A program made the translations under genes and the position numbers. From positions 1 to 35,450 of the forward strand of contig JAJUIT010000004.1 in the NCBI GenBank assembly GCA_029267465.1: DNA of 35,450 nt, given 5' to 3'. A model generated the notes under the pieces. It had not been told where the DNA came from and ran no database searches. It saw only the letters and a program-made list of their open reading frames with translations. Origin of the DNA: Synergistaceae bacterium. Its GTDB lineage: Bacteria > Synergistota > Synergistia > Synergistales > 79-D21. This document shows positions 18,145 through 27,023 of the stretch, piece by piece (the stretch's first letter is position 1; every line of letters begins with the position of its first letter).

Positions 18145-18891
18145 GTGCTATCGGGACCCATGGAACAGGAGTATCTGATCCTCGAGATCCTTTCGGAAGC
18201 TACCACTCCCCTTGGAGCCGGCGCCATCCGCCTGGCCCTCGAAGAACGGGGCATGCTCCTGAGCGAAGCCACGGTGGGCCGATTGCTCCGCGAACTCGAC
18301 CACCGGGGATACACGCGAAAATCCGGCTTCCAGGGACGAAGCCTTTCCCCCAAGGGCGCCGAACGTCTTGAATCCCTCCGCGAGGAGCGGGGACATGCCG
18401 TTTCGGCCAATATCCTCCTGGAAGAACTGAAAAGCCAGGGCATCGAGAAAATCCTGGACGTCCTCGTGGCCAGGCGCGCCATCGAACGGGAAACGGCCCG
18501 CCTGGCGGCCCGCATGGCTACCCCCGAGGAAATCGACCGCCTCCGTGACCTGCTGGCCAAGCAGGAACAAGCTCTTCAAAGAAAAGAAAGCGTTGCCCCC
18601 TTCGACGCGGCCTTTCACCGGGAAATCGCCCGCATCTCCCGCAACGCCATTCTCGCTGCCGCCGTCGACCTCATCCGCCAGGACGTGAAGCTCGGCCCCG
18701 CCTTCGAGTACGCCCGCAAGAAAGCGGCCAGCACGCTGGGCTCGGACCACAAGTCCATCATCGACGCCATCGCGGACCACGACGAGGACCGGGCGGAGAA
18801 GGCCATGGTGATGCACGTGGAAAACACCCTTCGGGACGTCCAGCGTTACCTCGACGCGAATCCCGGGCTCAGGAAGGAGACCCGCCGATGA
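18145..18891 (+). CDS. FCD-domain (FadR-like) transcriptional regulator with N-terminal winged helix
   Basis: N-terminal wHTH (LSEATVGRLLRELDHRGYTRK) and FCD-like C-terminus (ARRAIERETARLAARMATPEEIDRLRDLL..FHREIARISRN..DHKSIIDAIADHDEDRAEKAMVMHVEN). GTG start at 18145 with AGGGAGG. Confidence 0.8.
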   Translation: MLSGPMEQEYLILEILSEATTPLGAGAIRLALEERGMLLSEATVGRLLRELDHRGYTRKSGFQGRSLSPKGAERLESLREERGHAVSANILLEELKSQGIEKILDVLVARRAIERETARLAARMATPEEIDRLRDLLAKQEQALQRKESVAPFDAAFHREIARISRNAILAAAVDLIRQDVKLGPAFEYARKKAASTLGSDHKSIIDAIADHDEDRAEKAMVMHVENTLRDVQRYLDANPGLRKETRR

Positions 18892-19721
18892 TTTCCTTCA
18901 CCAAGGTTCACGGGAACGGAAACGATTTCATCGTCATCGAAAACCTCGACCGCCGGTTCGAGACGGAAGAGCTTTCCCGGATCGCGAGCACGCTCTGCCG
19001 GAGAAAAACCGGCATCGGGGCCGACGGCATCCTCGTGGTCGAACCGTCTCAAAGGGCGGACCTCACGATGAGGATCTTCAACAGCGACGGATCCGAGGGG
19101 GAAATGTGCGGAAACGGGGCTCGGTGTTTCGCCCGGTACGCCTTTGAAAACCGCCTTGCCGGGAAAACCATGGCTTTCGAAACCCTCGCGGGGACCATGC
19201 GCGCCGAGGTGAAGGCCCCCAACGTGATCCTGGAGTTGGGAACGATCGACTGCTCGAAGGGCCTCTTTGACGAAACGGTTTCGCTTCTCGGGGAAACGTT
19301 CCCGCTGGCGGCCCTGAGGGTCGGCGTGCCCCACTGCGCCGTCTTCGTTCCCGACCTCGCGTCGCGGTCCCGCCAGGACCTGGTGCTCCTCGGGCGAACG
19401 CTCCGCCACGACGCCTTGCGCTTCCCCCACGGGGTCAACGTCAATTTCGTCCAGAACCTGGGGGAAGGCAAACTCCTCGTGACGACCTACGAACGCGGCG
19501 TTGAGGATCTGACGGATTCCTGCGGAACCGGGTCCACCATGAGCGCCATCGCCGCCGTGAAACGCTGGGGGCTGTCCTCGCCGGTCCGGGTCCTGAACCC
19601 GGGCGGCGTAAACATCGTTCACCTGGACTGGGAGAATGACGGCCGCTCCTGCAGTGCCCGCCTCGAAGGGCCCACCGCGCTGGTGGCCCGGGGTGCGGTC
19701 CTGGAAGAGGCCGGATTGTAA
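18888..19721 (+). CDS. dapF: Diaminopimelate epimerase
   Basis: MISFTKVHGNGNDFIVIEN, MRIFNSDGSEGEMCGNGARCFARYA, TYERGVEDLTDSCGTGSTMSAIAA. Confidence 0.95.
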   Translation: MISFTKVHGNGNDFIVIENLDRRFETEELSRIASTLCRRKTGIGADGILVVEPSQRADLTMRIFNSDGSEGEMCGNGARCFARYAFENRLAGKTMAFETLAGTMRAEVKAPNVILELGTIDCSKGLFDETVSLLGETFPLAALRVGVPHCAVFVPDLASRSRQDLVLLGRTLRHDALRFPHGVNVNFVQNLGEGKLLVTTYERGVEDLTDSCGTGSTMSAIAAVKRWGLSSPVRVLNPGGVNIVHLDWENDGRSCSARLEGPTALVARGAVLEEAGL

Positions 19722-19859
19722 GGGAGGGAGCCCCTGGAAAACAGACCTTCTTTGGAACTTGGCAGCAACCTGCGCGCCGGGGCGGGATCCCTTCCGGAGG
19801 GGCCGTCCCGTCCAGGAGTCCGGAAACCCATACCCGTGGAAGAGAAGGAGGAATGCCCA

Positions 19860-21020
19860 GTGAGAAGAATGCTGTCTTTCGCTCTGGTCCTGGTTTTCTG
19901 CCTCGCCCTTGGCGGAGCCGCCCTGGCGGCGGACACCATCAAGATCGGACACACGGTCTCCCTGACCGGCGGGGCCTCCATGTGGGGGCAATCGGAAAAG
20001 CTGGCCCTGGACCTTCTGATCAAGAAGATCAACGCACAGGGCGGGGTCCTGGGGAAAAAGCTCGAGCTGATCAGCTACGATAACCGCAACGACGCGGTCG
20101 AGGCCGTCAACGTGGCCCGCCGCCTCGTCAACGATGGCGTCGTCGCCGTCATCGGCCCGGCACAGAGCGGCAACTCCATCGCCACGGCGCCGGTCCTCGA
20201 AAACGCGAAGATTCCCATGGTCGTCACCACCGCCACCAACCCCTACGTCACGATCGACAAGAGAACCGGCAAGGTTCGCCCCTTCGCCTTCCGGCCCTGC
20301 TTCATCGACCCCTTCCAGGGAACGGTCGCCGCGAAGTTTGCCTACCGGGACCTGAAAGCCAGGACCGCCGCCATCCTTTACGACGTCGGCTCCGACTACG
20401 GGCAGTGGCTGGCGAAGTACTTCGAGGAGGCCTTCACGAAGGAAGGCGGCAAGGTCGTGGCCAAGGAGGCCTTCCGCTCGGAGGAGCTGGACTACCGCGC
20501 CCAGCTGGGCAAGATGCGCCCGCTGAATCCTGACGTGATCTTCATCCCCACCAGCCAGAAGGAGGCTGCCATGGCCGCCAAGCAGGCGAGAGACCTCGGC
20601 ATCAAGGCCCGCCTGATGGGCACCGACAACTGGGGCAGCCCTGACCTCATCGAGCTTGGCGGGGAGGCGATCAACGGGGGCTATTTCGTCAACCTGACCG
20701 ACCTGGCCGACCCGGCCATCAAGAACTTCGTGGCCGAATACCGCAAGGCGTACGGCGCCGACCCCGTCCTTCCGAACCCCGTCATGGCCCAGGACGCGCT
20801 GCTCATGATCGTCGACGCGATCAAGCGCACCAAGAGCACGGACGGCACCAAGATCGCCGCGGCCCTCGCCACGACCAAGAACCTGCAGGTCACGAGCGGT
20901 CCTTTGACCATCGACCCGAAGACCCACGACCCGCTGGACAAGCCGGCCGTCATCCAGAAAGTCGACGTGGCCACCAAGTCCTTCCCGTTCGTGAAGAAGT
21001 TCTATCCGGGCGGCAAGTAG
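19860..21020 (+). CDS. Branched-chain amino acid ABC transporter substrate-binding protein (LivK-like)
   Basis: GTG start at 19860 with signal peptide; DTIKIGHTVSLTGGASMWGQSEKLALDLLIKKINAQGGVLGKKLELISYDN; Peripla_BP_6 pattern. Confidence 0.93.
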   Translation: MRRMLSFALVLVFCLALGGAALAADTIKIGHTVSLTGGASMWGQSEKLALDLLIKKINAQGGVLGKKLELISYDNRNDAVEAVNVARRLVNDGVVAVIGPAQSGNSIATAPVLENAKIPMVVTTATNPYVTIDKRTGKVRPFAFRPCFIDPFQGTVAAKFAYRDLKARTAAILYDVGSDYGQWLAKYFEEAFTKEGGKVVAKEAFRSEELDYRAQLGKMRPLNPDVIFIPTSQKEAAMAAKQARDLGIKARLMGTDNWGSPDLIELGGEAINGGYFVNLTDLADPAIKNFVAEYRKAYGADPVLPNPVMAQDALLMIVDAIKRTKSTDGTKIAAALATTKNLQVTSGPLTIDPKTHDPLDKPAVIQKVDVATKSFPFVKKFYPGGK

Positions 21021-21029
21021 GTGTTTCCT

Positions 21030-21064
21030 GAGGAGGCTCCGCCCTCCCGAGGCGGGGCCTCCTC
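21030..21064 (+). terminator. Intercistronic hairpin between livK-like and livH genes
   Basis: GAGGAGGCTCCGCC (21030-21043) / GGCGGGGCCTCCTC (21051-21064); loop CTCCCGA; no T-tract, so attenuator or stabilising hairpin. Confidence 0.6.
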
Positions 21065-21096
21065 CGTTCCTGGAAAAGCAAGATAGGAGGGACCCC

Positions 21097-21975
21097 ATGT
21101 TCCTGCAGACCGTCGTCACGGGGCTTTCAATCGGGGGGATCTACGCGCTCATGGCCGTCGGCTACTCCCTGGTCTTCAGCGTCCTTTCCTTCAGCAACTT
21201 CGCCCACGGAGCCGTCATCATGCTCGGGGCCTACATCGGCCTGGGCCTCGTCACGAAGCTTCACTTTGGCCTTGGGCTCGTGGTTTCCGGAGCCATGGCG
21301 GGAGCCGGGCTCATCGCCATCGTCAACGAAAAGCTCGCCTACAGCCTCCTTCGCAAGCGCAAGGCACCCTCCCTCTACATCATGATTTCGGCCATGGGCT
21401 GTGCCGTGTTCCTCGAAAACATGGTCTACGCCACCATCGGATCCCGTTTCTACGCGTTTCCCGCGTTCTTCAAGCAGAGCGTCCTTTGCCTCTTCAACGG
21501 GACCTGCAACATCGCCCTGCTCGACTTGTTTGCCTTCGGCATCTCCATCCTGGCGATCCTCGGGCTTCATCTCTTTCTGATCCACACGCGCACCGGAATT
21601 GCCATCCGGGCGGGGGTTTCCGACATGACCATGTGCTCCCTCATGGGCGTCAACCTAGACCGGCTCATCTCCATCGTCTTCTTCCTGGCGGGAATCTTCG
21701 GGGGAGCAGCGGGGGTCTTTCTCGGCATCAAGTACCTCGTCTACCCGACGATGGGATGGGTCACCAACAAGGCCTACATCGCTGCCGTCATCGGGGGACT
21801 GGGGAGCCTTCCAGGGGCGCTTCTGGGCGGCCTGATCCTGGGGGTGCTCGAAACCTTCGTTTCCACCTACGTGTCCAGCGTCATGCGGGACGTCTTCAGC
21901 TTCGGCCTCCTGATCGCCCTCCTGGTCTGGCGCCCCAACGGCCTCTTCGGCAGAGACACGGGAGAGAAGGTGTGA
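21097..21975 (+). CDS. livH: Branched-chain amino acid ABC transporter permease LivH
   Basis: GLSIGGIYALMAVGYSLVFSVLSFSNFAHGAVIMLGAY; IGGLGSLPGALLGGLILGVLE. Confidence 0.93.
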   Translation: MFLQTVVTGLSIGGIYALMAVGYSLVFSVLSFSNFAHGAVIMLGAYIGLGLVTKLHFGLGLVVSGAMAGAGLIAIVNEKLAYSLLRKRKAPSLYIMISAMGCAVFLENMVYATIGSRFYAFPAFFKQSVLCLFNGTCNIALLDLFAFGISILAILGLHLFLIHTRTGIAIRAGVSDMTMCSLMGVNLDRLISIVFFLAGIFGGAAGVFLGIKYLVYPTMGWVTNKAYIAAVIGGLGSLPGALLGGLILGVLETFVSTYVSSVMRDVFSFGLLIALLVWRPNGLFGRDTGEKV

Positions 21976-21979
21976 TCCG

Positions 21980-22837
21980 ATGAATTACGTCCTTTCCATC
22001 GTCACTCTCGCGGGAATCAACATGATCGCCGTGCTGGGCCTTTCGATCTTCACGGGGTTCACCGGCCTGTTCTCATTCGGCCACGCAGCCCTGGTGGGCA
22101 TCGGGGCCTACGCCTCAGCCATCCTGACCTACTACTACTTCGTCCCCTTCCCGATCGCCCTGGTTGCCGGAATGGCCGCCTCGGCCCTGGTCAGCCTCGT
22201 CATCGGGATCCCGACCCTGAGGGCCCGGCTTCGGAGCGACTATTTCGCCATCGCCATCCTGGGCTTCGGAGAGGCGCTGCGGGTCATCCTGGAGAACCTC
22301 GAGATCACCAACGGCGCCCGCGGACTGCCCGGCATCGAGCCCTTCACGACGCTGCCCATCGTCGCGGGGTGCCTGGCCGTTTCCGTCTGGGTCGCGTCGA
22401 ACTTCCTCCGCAGCCGGTACGGAGCGGCCTGCATCGCAGTCCGGGAGGATCCCGTTGCGGCGGAGATGGCGGGGATCAACCTGTTCCGTACCCGGCTGCT
22501 CTCGCTGGTGGTGAGCGCCGCTTTCTGCGGGCTCTCGGGAGGCCTTCTCGCACACTTCCTTTCGTTCATCCAGCCCGTCATGTTCACGCTGGTGCAGTCC
22601 ACCGCGCTGCTCGCCGCGGTGATCGCCGGCGGCATGGGCAGCATCACCGGCCCGCTCATCGCATCGTTCATCTTCATCGCCATGCCCGAGGCCCTTCGGG
22701 TGGCCCAGATGTGGCGCCTGGTGGCTTACGGGCTCGTTCTCGTTCTGATCATGCTCTTCCGGCCCCAGGGGCTGATGGGCTACCAGGAACTCACCACCTT
22801 CTTCCGGAGGTCCCGAAATGACCGGCCCGCTGCTTGA
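21980..22837 (+). CDS. livM: Branched-chain amino acid ABC transporter permease LivM
   Basis: GFTGLFSFGHAALVGIGAYASAIL; GMGSITGPLIASFIFIAMPEALR. Confidence 0.93.
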   Translation: MNYVLSIVTLAGINMIAVLGLSIFTGFTGLFSFGHAALVGIGAYASAILTYYYFVPFPIALVAGMAASALVSLVIGIPTLRARLRSDYFAIAILGFGEALRVILENLEITNGARGLPGIEPFTTLPIVAGCLAVSVWVASNFLRSRYGAACIAVREDPVAAEMAGINLFRTRLLSLVVSAAFCGLSGGLLAHFLSFIQPVMFTLVQSTALLAAVIAGGMGSITGPLIASFIFIAMPEALRVAQMWRLVAYGLVLVLIMLFRPQGLMGYQELTTFFRRSRNDRPAA

Positions 22838-23597
22838 GGTGAAGGACCTGACCAAGACCTTCGGGGGCATCCGGGCGGTGGACGGCCTGTCGTTTGCCGT
22901 CGCCCCCGGCGCCATCACCGGCATCATCGGCCCCAACGGCGCGGGAAAGACCACCGTCTTCAACCTCGTGACGGGGGTTTACCGGCCCGATGCCGGCAGC
23001 ATCGACTTCGAGGGGCGGTCGCTTTTGGGCATCCGCCCAGACCAGATCGTGGGCGCCGGCATCGCCCGGACCTTCCAGAACATCCGCCTTTTCAACCGGA
23101 GGACCTGCCTGGAAAACGTGCTCACCCCGCTGCTCCAGAAAGCCCCCTACAGCGTTCCCGCGGCGCTCCTGAGAACCCCTGGAGTCCGGAGGATGGACCG
23201 GGAGCTCCGGGAAAAATCGCGCTTTCTCCTGGCCGAGATGGGCCTCGAGAAACTGGCGGACGTCCAGGCATCGGCCCTGCCGTACGGCCTGCAGAGAAAG
23301 CTCGAGATCGCCAGGGCGCTGGCCATGGAACCTCGGCTGCTTCTGCTGGACGAACCCGCGGCGGGGATGAACCCGGAGGAGTCCCGGGCCTTATCGGCCC
23401 TGATCGAGGAAATCCGGGAACGCTTCAACCAGACCATCCTCCTGATCGAGCATCACATGGACGTGGTCATGCGGGTCTGTTCCCACATCGTGGTCATGAA
23501 TTTCGGAGCGCTGCTGGCCGAAGGACCGCCGGAGAAGGTGCGCACAGACGAAAAAGTGCTCCAGGCCTACCTGGGGAAGGAGTACCGGAATGCTTAG
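22818..23597 (+). CDS. livG: Branched-chain amino acid ABC transporter ATP-binding protein LivG
   Basis: LTKTFGGIRAVDGLSF, Walker A GPNGAGKTTVFN, IARTFQNIRLF, Walker B LLLLDEPAAGMNPEES. Confidence 0.94.
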   Translation: MTGPLLEVKDLTKTFGGIRAVDGLSFAVAPGAITGIIGPNGAGKTTVFNLVTGVYRPDAGSIDFEGRSLLGIRPDQIVGAGIARTFQNIRLFNRRTCLENVLTPLLQKAPYSVPAALLRTPGVRRMDRELREKSRFLLAEMGLEKLADVQASALPYGLQRKLEIARALAMEPRLLLLDEPAAGMNPEESRALSALIEEIRERFNQTILLIEHHMDVVMRVCSHIVVMNFGALLAEGPPEKVRTDEKVLQAYLGKEYRNA

Positions 23598-24294
23598 CGT
23601 GACGAGGCTCAACGTTCACTACGGGAAGATCCATGCCGTCCGGGATGCCAGCTTCCGGGTGGGAAAGGGCGAGATCGTCTCCATCGTCGGCGCCAACGGG
23701 GCCGGGAAATCGACGATCATGTGGACCCTGGCCGGCGTCCTGAAACCTTCCTCGGGAGAAATCCTCTTTGACGGGAAACCGCTGCCCGGGAAACCCCACG
23801 AGATCGTCCGGAGCGGCCTGGCCCTCGTCCCGGAGCGGAGACGGCTTTTTGCCGAGCTGACCGTGCAGGAAAACCTCATCATGGGGGCGTACCTCCGCCA
23901 CGACAAGGCCATCGAGGAGGACCTGGAGAAGAATTTCGCCCTTTTCCCGATCCTGAAGCAGCGCCTGAAACAGTACGCCGGGACCCTTTCCGGGGGAGAA
24001 CAGCAGATGCTCGCCATCGCCCGCGCCATGATGAGTTCCCCGCGCATGATCCTCTTTGACGAGCCTTCCCTGGGACTGGCCCCGATCGTGGTGGACACGC
24101 TCATGGAAACGATCCTCCAGCTGCGGGAGAACGGCATGACCGTCCTGCTGGTGGAGCAGAACGCGGGGCGAGCCCTGGAAATTTCCGACCGGGCCTACGT
24201 CCTCGACGTCGGGCACATCGCCAAGGAGGGGCCGGGAAAAGCCCTCCTGGACGATCCCGAAGTGCGGCGCGCCTACCTGGGGGAGCTGGCCTAG
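23590..24294 (+). CDS. livF: Branched-chain amino acid ABC transporter ATP-binding protein LivF
   Basis: NVHYGKIHAVRDASF, GANGAGKSTIMWTL, VPERRRLFAELTVQENL, LSGGEQQMLAIARAMM, LFDEPSLGLAP. Confidence 0.94.
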   Translation: MLSVTRLNVHYGKIHAVRDASFRVGKGEIVSIVGANGAGKSTIMWTLAGVLKPSSGEILFDGKPLPGKPHEIVRSGLALVPERRRLFAELTVQENLIMGAYLRHDKAIEEDLEKNFALFPILKQRLKQYAGTLSGGEQQMLAIARAMMSSPRMILFDEPSLGLAPIVVDTLMETILQLRENGMTVLLVEQNAGRALEISDRAYVLDVGHIAKEGPGKALLDDPEVRRAYLGELA

Positions 24295-24945
24295 TTGTTC
24301 GACCCCTTCGGCTGGTTCGATTTCCTGCCGGAGCGAACCCGCCACCGCCTGGTTTCGGCCTTCGTGATCGCCGTTTGCGCGGCCCTCCTGGCCCTGCGGG
24401 TCCGGGAGTGGCCGCACTTTCTTTTCAAGCCCCTCTGGGTCGCCGAGGTGCTCATCTATTTCGTCTTTATCTGGATGTACGCCGTGCGGGTCGAGCCTGT
24501 CGACCGCTCCAGGGGAGTGCGGGAAATCATCCTCCCTCTCGCGGCCGGCGCCCTGCCCTTCGCCTTCCTGCTTTTCCCCGTGAACCGCCAGGTCGTCTCG
24601 ACCCGGGAGAGGGCCATGGTCCTGTTTGCGGCCATGACCCTTTTCACCTCGTTGACGATCTGGGGAATGGTGACGCTCCGGAAAGCCTTCAGCGTCACCG
24701 TGGAGGCCCGGACCCTCGTCACCGGGGGACCTTACCGGTTCATCCGGCACCCCATCTACACGGGGGAAGCCCTCACGGCCGCCATGGTCGTGATCCTGAG
24801 GCTTTCCCCTCTCAACGCCGCCCTGTTTGTCCTCTTCGCGGCCCTCCAGCTTTACCGCTCCCGCCTGGAAGAGCGAAAGCTCCTGCGGGTTTTCCCCGAA
24901 TACCGTCAAACCGTGGGCTCGGCCTGGTGGTTCTGGAAAATCTGA
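24295..24945 (+). CDS. ICMT/PEMT-like integral-membrane methyltransferase family protein
   Basis: Several TM segments and C-terminal GGPYRFIRHPIYTGEALTA...RLEERKLLRVFPEYRQT (isoprenylcysteine methyltransferase-like). TTG start directly abuts the livF stop. Confidence 0.75.
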   Translation: MFDPFGWFDFLPERTRHRLVSAFVIAVCAALLALRVREWPHFLFKPLWVAEVLIYFVFIWMYAVRVEPVDRSRGVREIILPLAAGALPFAFLLFPVNRQVVSTRERAMVLFAAMTLFTSLTIWGMVTLRKAFSVTVEARTLVTGGPYRFIRHPIYTGEALTAAMVVILRLSPLNAALFVLFAALQLYRSRLEERKLLRVFPEYRQTVGSAWWFWKI

Positions 24946-24992
24946 AGGCTCCTTAAGGTCGCCCCGCCTTTTGCGGACAATGTGTACTATTT

Positions 24993-25040
24993 TATTTATC
25001 ATTCCTTTGTCTTGATAAATAGACATTATGATGTTACACT
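24993..25040 (+). promoter_or_regulatory. Promoter with overlapping inverted repeat upstream of the Synergist-CTERM-like protein
   Basis: TATTTATCA (24993-25001) / TGATAAATA (25013-25021) perfect 9-bp inverted repeat; TTGATA (25012-25017), 17-nt spacer, TACACT (25035-25040). Confidence 0.6.
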
Positions 25041-25112
25041 TTCGTTACCGTCTCCTTCCGTTTTTTCTTCCGGTCAAGGCAACAAAAATCGGGCTGAAAG
25101 GAGCGTGGAGAC

Positions 25113-26951
25113 ATGCGAAGGCGAATTGCCTGGAGTGCTTTTGTATTTCTAGTGCTGTTGTCGGCCGCCGTGGTGGGGGCTGCGACGTTCAACGTCGAGA
25201 AATGGAGCGGCGTCACGACCCTGCCGGTGAACCCGGAAACGGTCGACGGCCTGGTCAGCGATCCCGAAAACAGCTACGCCTGGGCCATGGCGGAATACGG
25301 GGATTACCTTTACGTGGGAACGAACCGCAACTACATGAGGCAGATGTTCGAATCCATGTACGGGGAAGGTCCGCTGCCCATGGGGTTGGACAGCGCTTTT
25401 CCCCCGAAGAACGACTACGCGGGCAAGATCTACCGCAAGCGGCTCGACGGGGCCGGCGACTGGGAACTCTTTTACGATTCGCCGCGGGTTTCCGTCACCT
25501 TTATCGACCCCTCCACCACACCCCCGACGGTCACCTCCGAAGACGTCATCCTGGATTACGGCTACCGGACGATGGAGGTCTACAACGGGGCCCTCTACAT
25601 CGTAACCTACTCGTTTTTCAAGAGCCCCTACTCCCGGGTGCTGAAACTCCCGACTCCTACGGGAACGAGCGCCGACCTCCAGGAGGTCCTGCGTGTAGCC
25701 AACAAGAGCGGGTCGGGGCTGCGCTCCATCGGGGTTTACAACGGCGCCCTTTTCATCGGAACCGAGGAGCTGAACGTCTGGAGGTCTGACAGCAGCGACC
25801 CGGCACCGCAAGGCCCGATACCCGAGTTGCCGATCCGGATGGCTGTCGTAAAGGTCATGGACCGCACGGTTTATTCCACGATCAGCGAAGTCGGCGGCAA
25901 GGCGGGCTGGAAGGCTGTCGGCGATGCTTCATGCTTCCCGGGCGTGGCCTACCTGCCCCAGGAAACCCAGGGTTGGGGCGGCCTGTGGGACTTCATAAGT
26001 TTCAACGGCTGGCTCTACGCCTCCATGGCCGACCCGGTGAACGGCTTCGCCCTCTACAAGAGCGACGGAACCCCCGCATCCGGGGACCTCTGGATCTGGG
26101 TGCCCATCGTGGCGAGCCTGGACGTCAACCCTGGGGCCCAGTTCCCGCAGGGCCTCGGCAACGACCAGAACACGGCTCTCACGATGGCCGTTTTCGATGG
26201 CTACGTCTACGCCGGCACCTTCTCCAACTGGAAGGACCTGATCGCCTACGCCATGAATCCCTCAGAAGAGGCACTGGACGCGATAAGGGAGCACTGGACA
26301 CCTCCTCAGGTCTACCGCTTCGACGCGAACGACGCCTGGGAGATGATCGTCGGTGACAACTCCGGACAGGCGGCCAGTCCTTATTTCGAAAATCCGTCCC
26401 TGAGCGGGTGGCGGGCCGGGTTCTACGACAACGCGGTCATCTCCCAGGATAACTTCTCAACGAACCGCTACATCTGGAGGATGACGGTCCTTGACGGCCG
26501 GCTTTTCATGGGAACCATGGACATGATGACCATCCTAGAAGTGCTCGCAGAGAATTCAAGCGGCGACACCATGCCGGATCTTGTTTTCGCCCTCCGCCAG
26601 GCCAACCCCAACAATCCGCCGGGCTTCGACCTCTATATCACGGAGGACGGGGTGAACATCCAGCCGATCACGCGGGACGGCGGCTTCGGGGAGCTCTTCG
26701 GCGGCACGGGCGACCGCTACAACTACGGCACCCGAACCCTCGTCTCGGCGTCCGACGGGAACCTCTACCTCGGAACTGCCAACCCCTTCAAGGGCTGCCA
26801 GGTCTGGAGAATAAACATCGAAGAGGATCAGGAACCCGGCGGGGGCGGCGGTGGGGGCGGCGGCTGTTCGGCCATCCTGCCCGAACGGTTTTTCCTGCTG
26901 TTCCTCGTGCCGCTACTTCTCTTCCTGGGCGTGATCCGGCAGGTAAAGTGA
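25113..26951 (+). CDS. Large secreted/surface protein with Synergist-CTERM-like sorting signal
   Basis: N-terminal signal peptide; repeated 'YVGTNRNYMRQMFES', 'LFIGTEELNVWRS', 'YLGTANPFKGCQVWRI' blocks suggestive of a beta-propeller; C-terminus GGGGGGGGGCSAILPERFFLLFLVPLLLFLGVIRQVK (Gly linker, CS, hydrophobic helix, basic tail). Confidence 0.8.
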   Translation: MRRRIAWSAFVFLVLLSAAVVGAATFNVEKWSGVTTLPVNPETVDGLVSDPENSYAWAMAEYGDYLYVGTNRNYMRQMFESMYGEGPLPMGLDSAFPPKNDYAGKIYRKRLDGAGDWELFYDSPRVSVTFIDPSTTPPTVTSEDVILDYGYRTMEVYNGALYIVTYSFFKSPYSRVLKLPTPTGTSADLQEVLRVANKSGSGLRSIGVYNGALFIGTEELNVWRSDSSDPAPQGPIPELPIRMAVVKVMDRTVYSTISEVGGKAGWKAVGDASCFPGVAYLPQETQGWGGLWDFISFNGWLYASMADPVNGFALYKSDGTPASGDLWIWVPIVASLDVNPGAQFPQGLGNDQNTALTMAVFDGYVYAGTFSNWKDLIAYAMNPSEEALDAIREHWTPPQVYRFDANDAWEMIVGDNSGQAASPYFENPSLSGWRAGFYDNAVISQDNFSTNRYIWRMTVLDGRLFMGTMDMMTILEVLAENSSGDTMPDLVFALRQANPNNPPGFDLYITEDGVNIQPITRDGGFGELFGGTGDRYNYGTRTLVSASDGNLYLGTANPFKGCQVWRINIEEDQEPGGGGGGGGGCSAILPERFFLLFLVPLLLFLGVIRQVK

Positions 26952-26978
26952 CCTCGCGCATGTACGCCTGAAGCGCTG

Positions 26979-27013
26979 AAGGGCCCGGCCCCCTGAAGGG
27001 GACCGGGCCCTTT
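26979..27013. terminator. Bidirectional GC-rich hairpin terminator between convergent genes
   Basis: AAGGGCCCGGCCCC-CTGAAG-GGGACCGGGCCCTTT between the + strand gene ending 26951 and the - strand gene ending 27024. Confidence 0.7.
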
Positions 27014-27023
27014 GCCTGCCTTC

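Noticed and set aside
18846-21119. 757-aa minus-strand ORF
   Set aside because: Antisense to dapF and the liv substrate-binding gene, both with clear family motifs; its translation is rich in H/D/G/R/V without domain signals, typical of high-GC antisense open frames.
26844-26872. Gly-codon repeat (ggcgggggcggcggtgggggcggcgg) as a tandem repeat element
   Set aside because: Explained by the poly-Gly linker of the CTERM-like signal.
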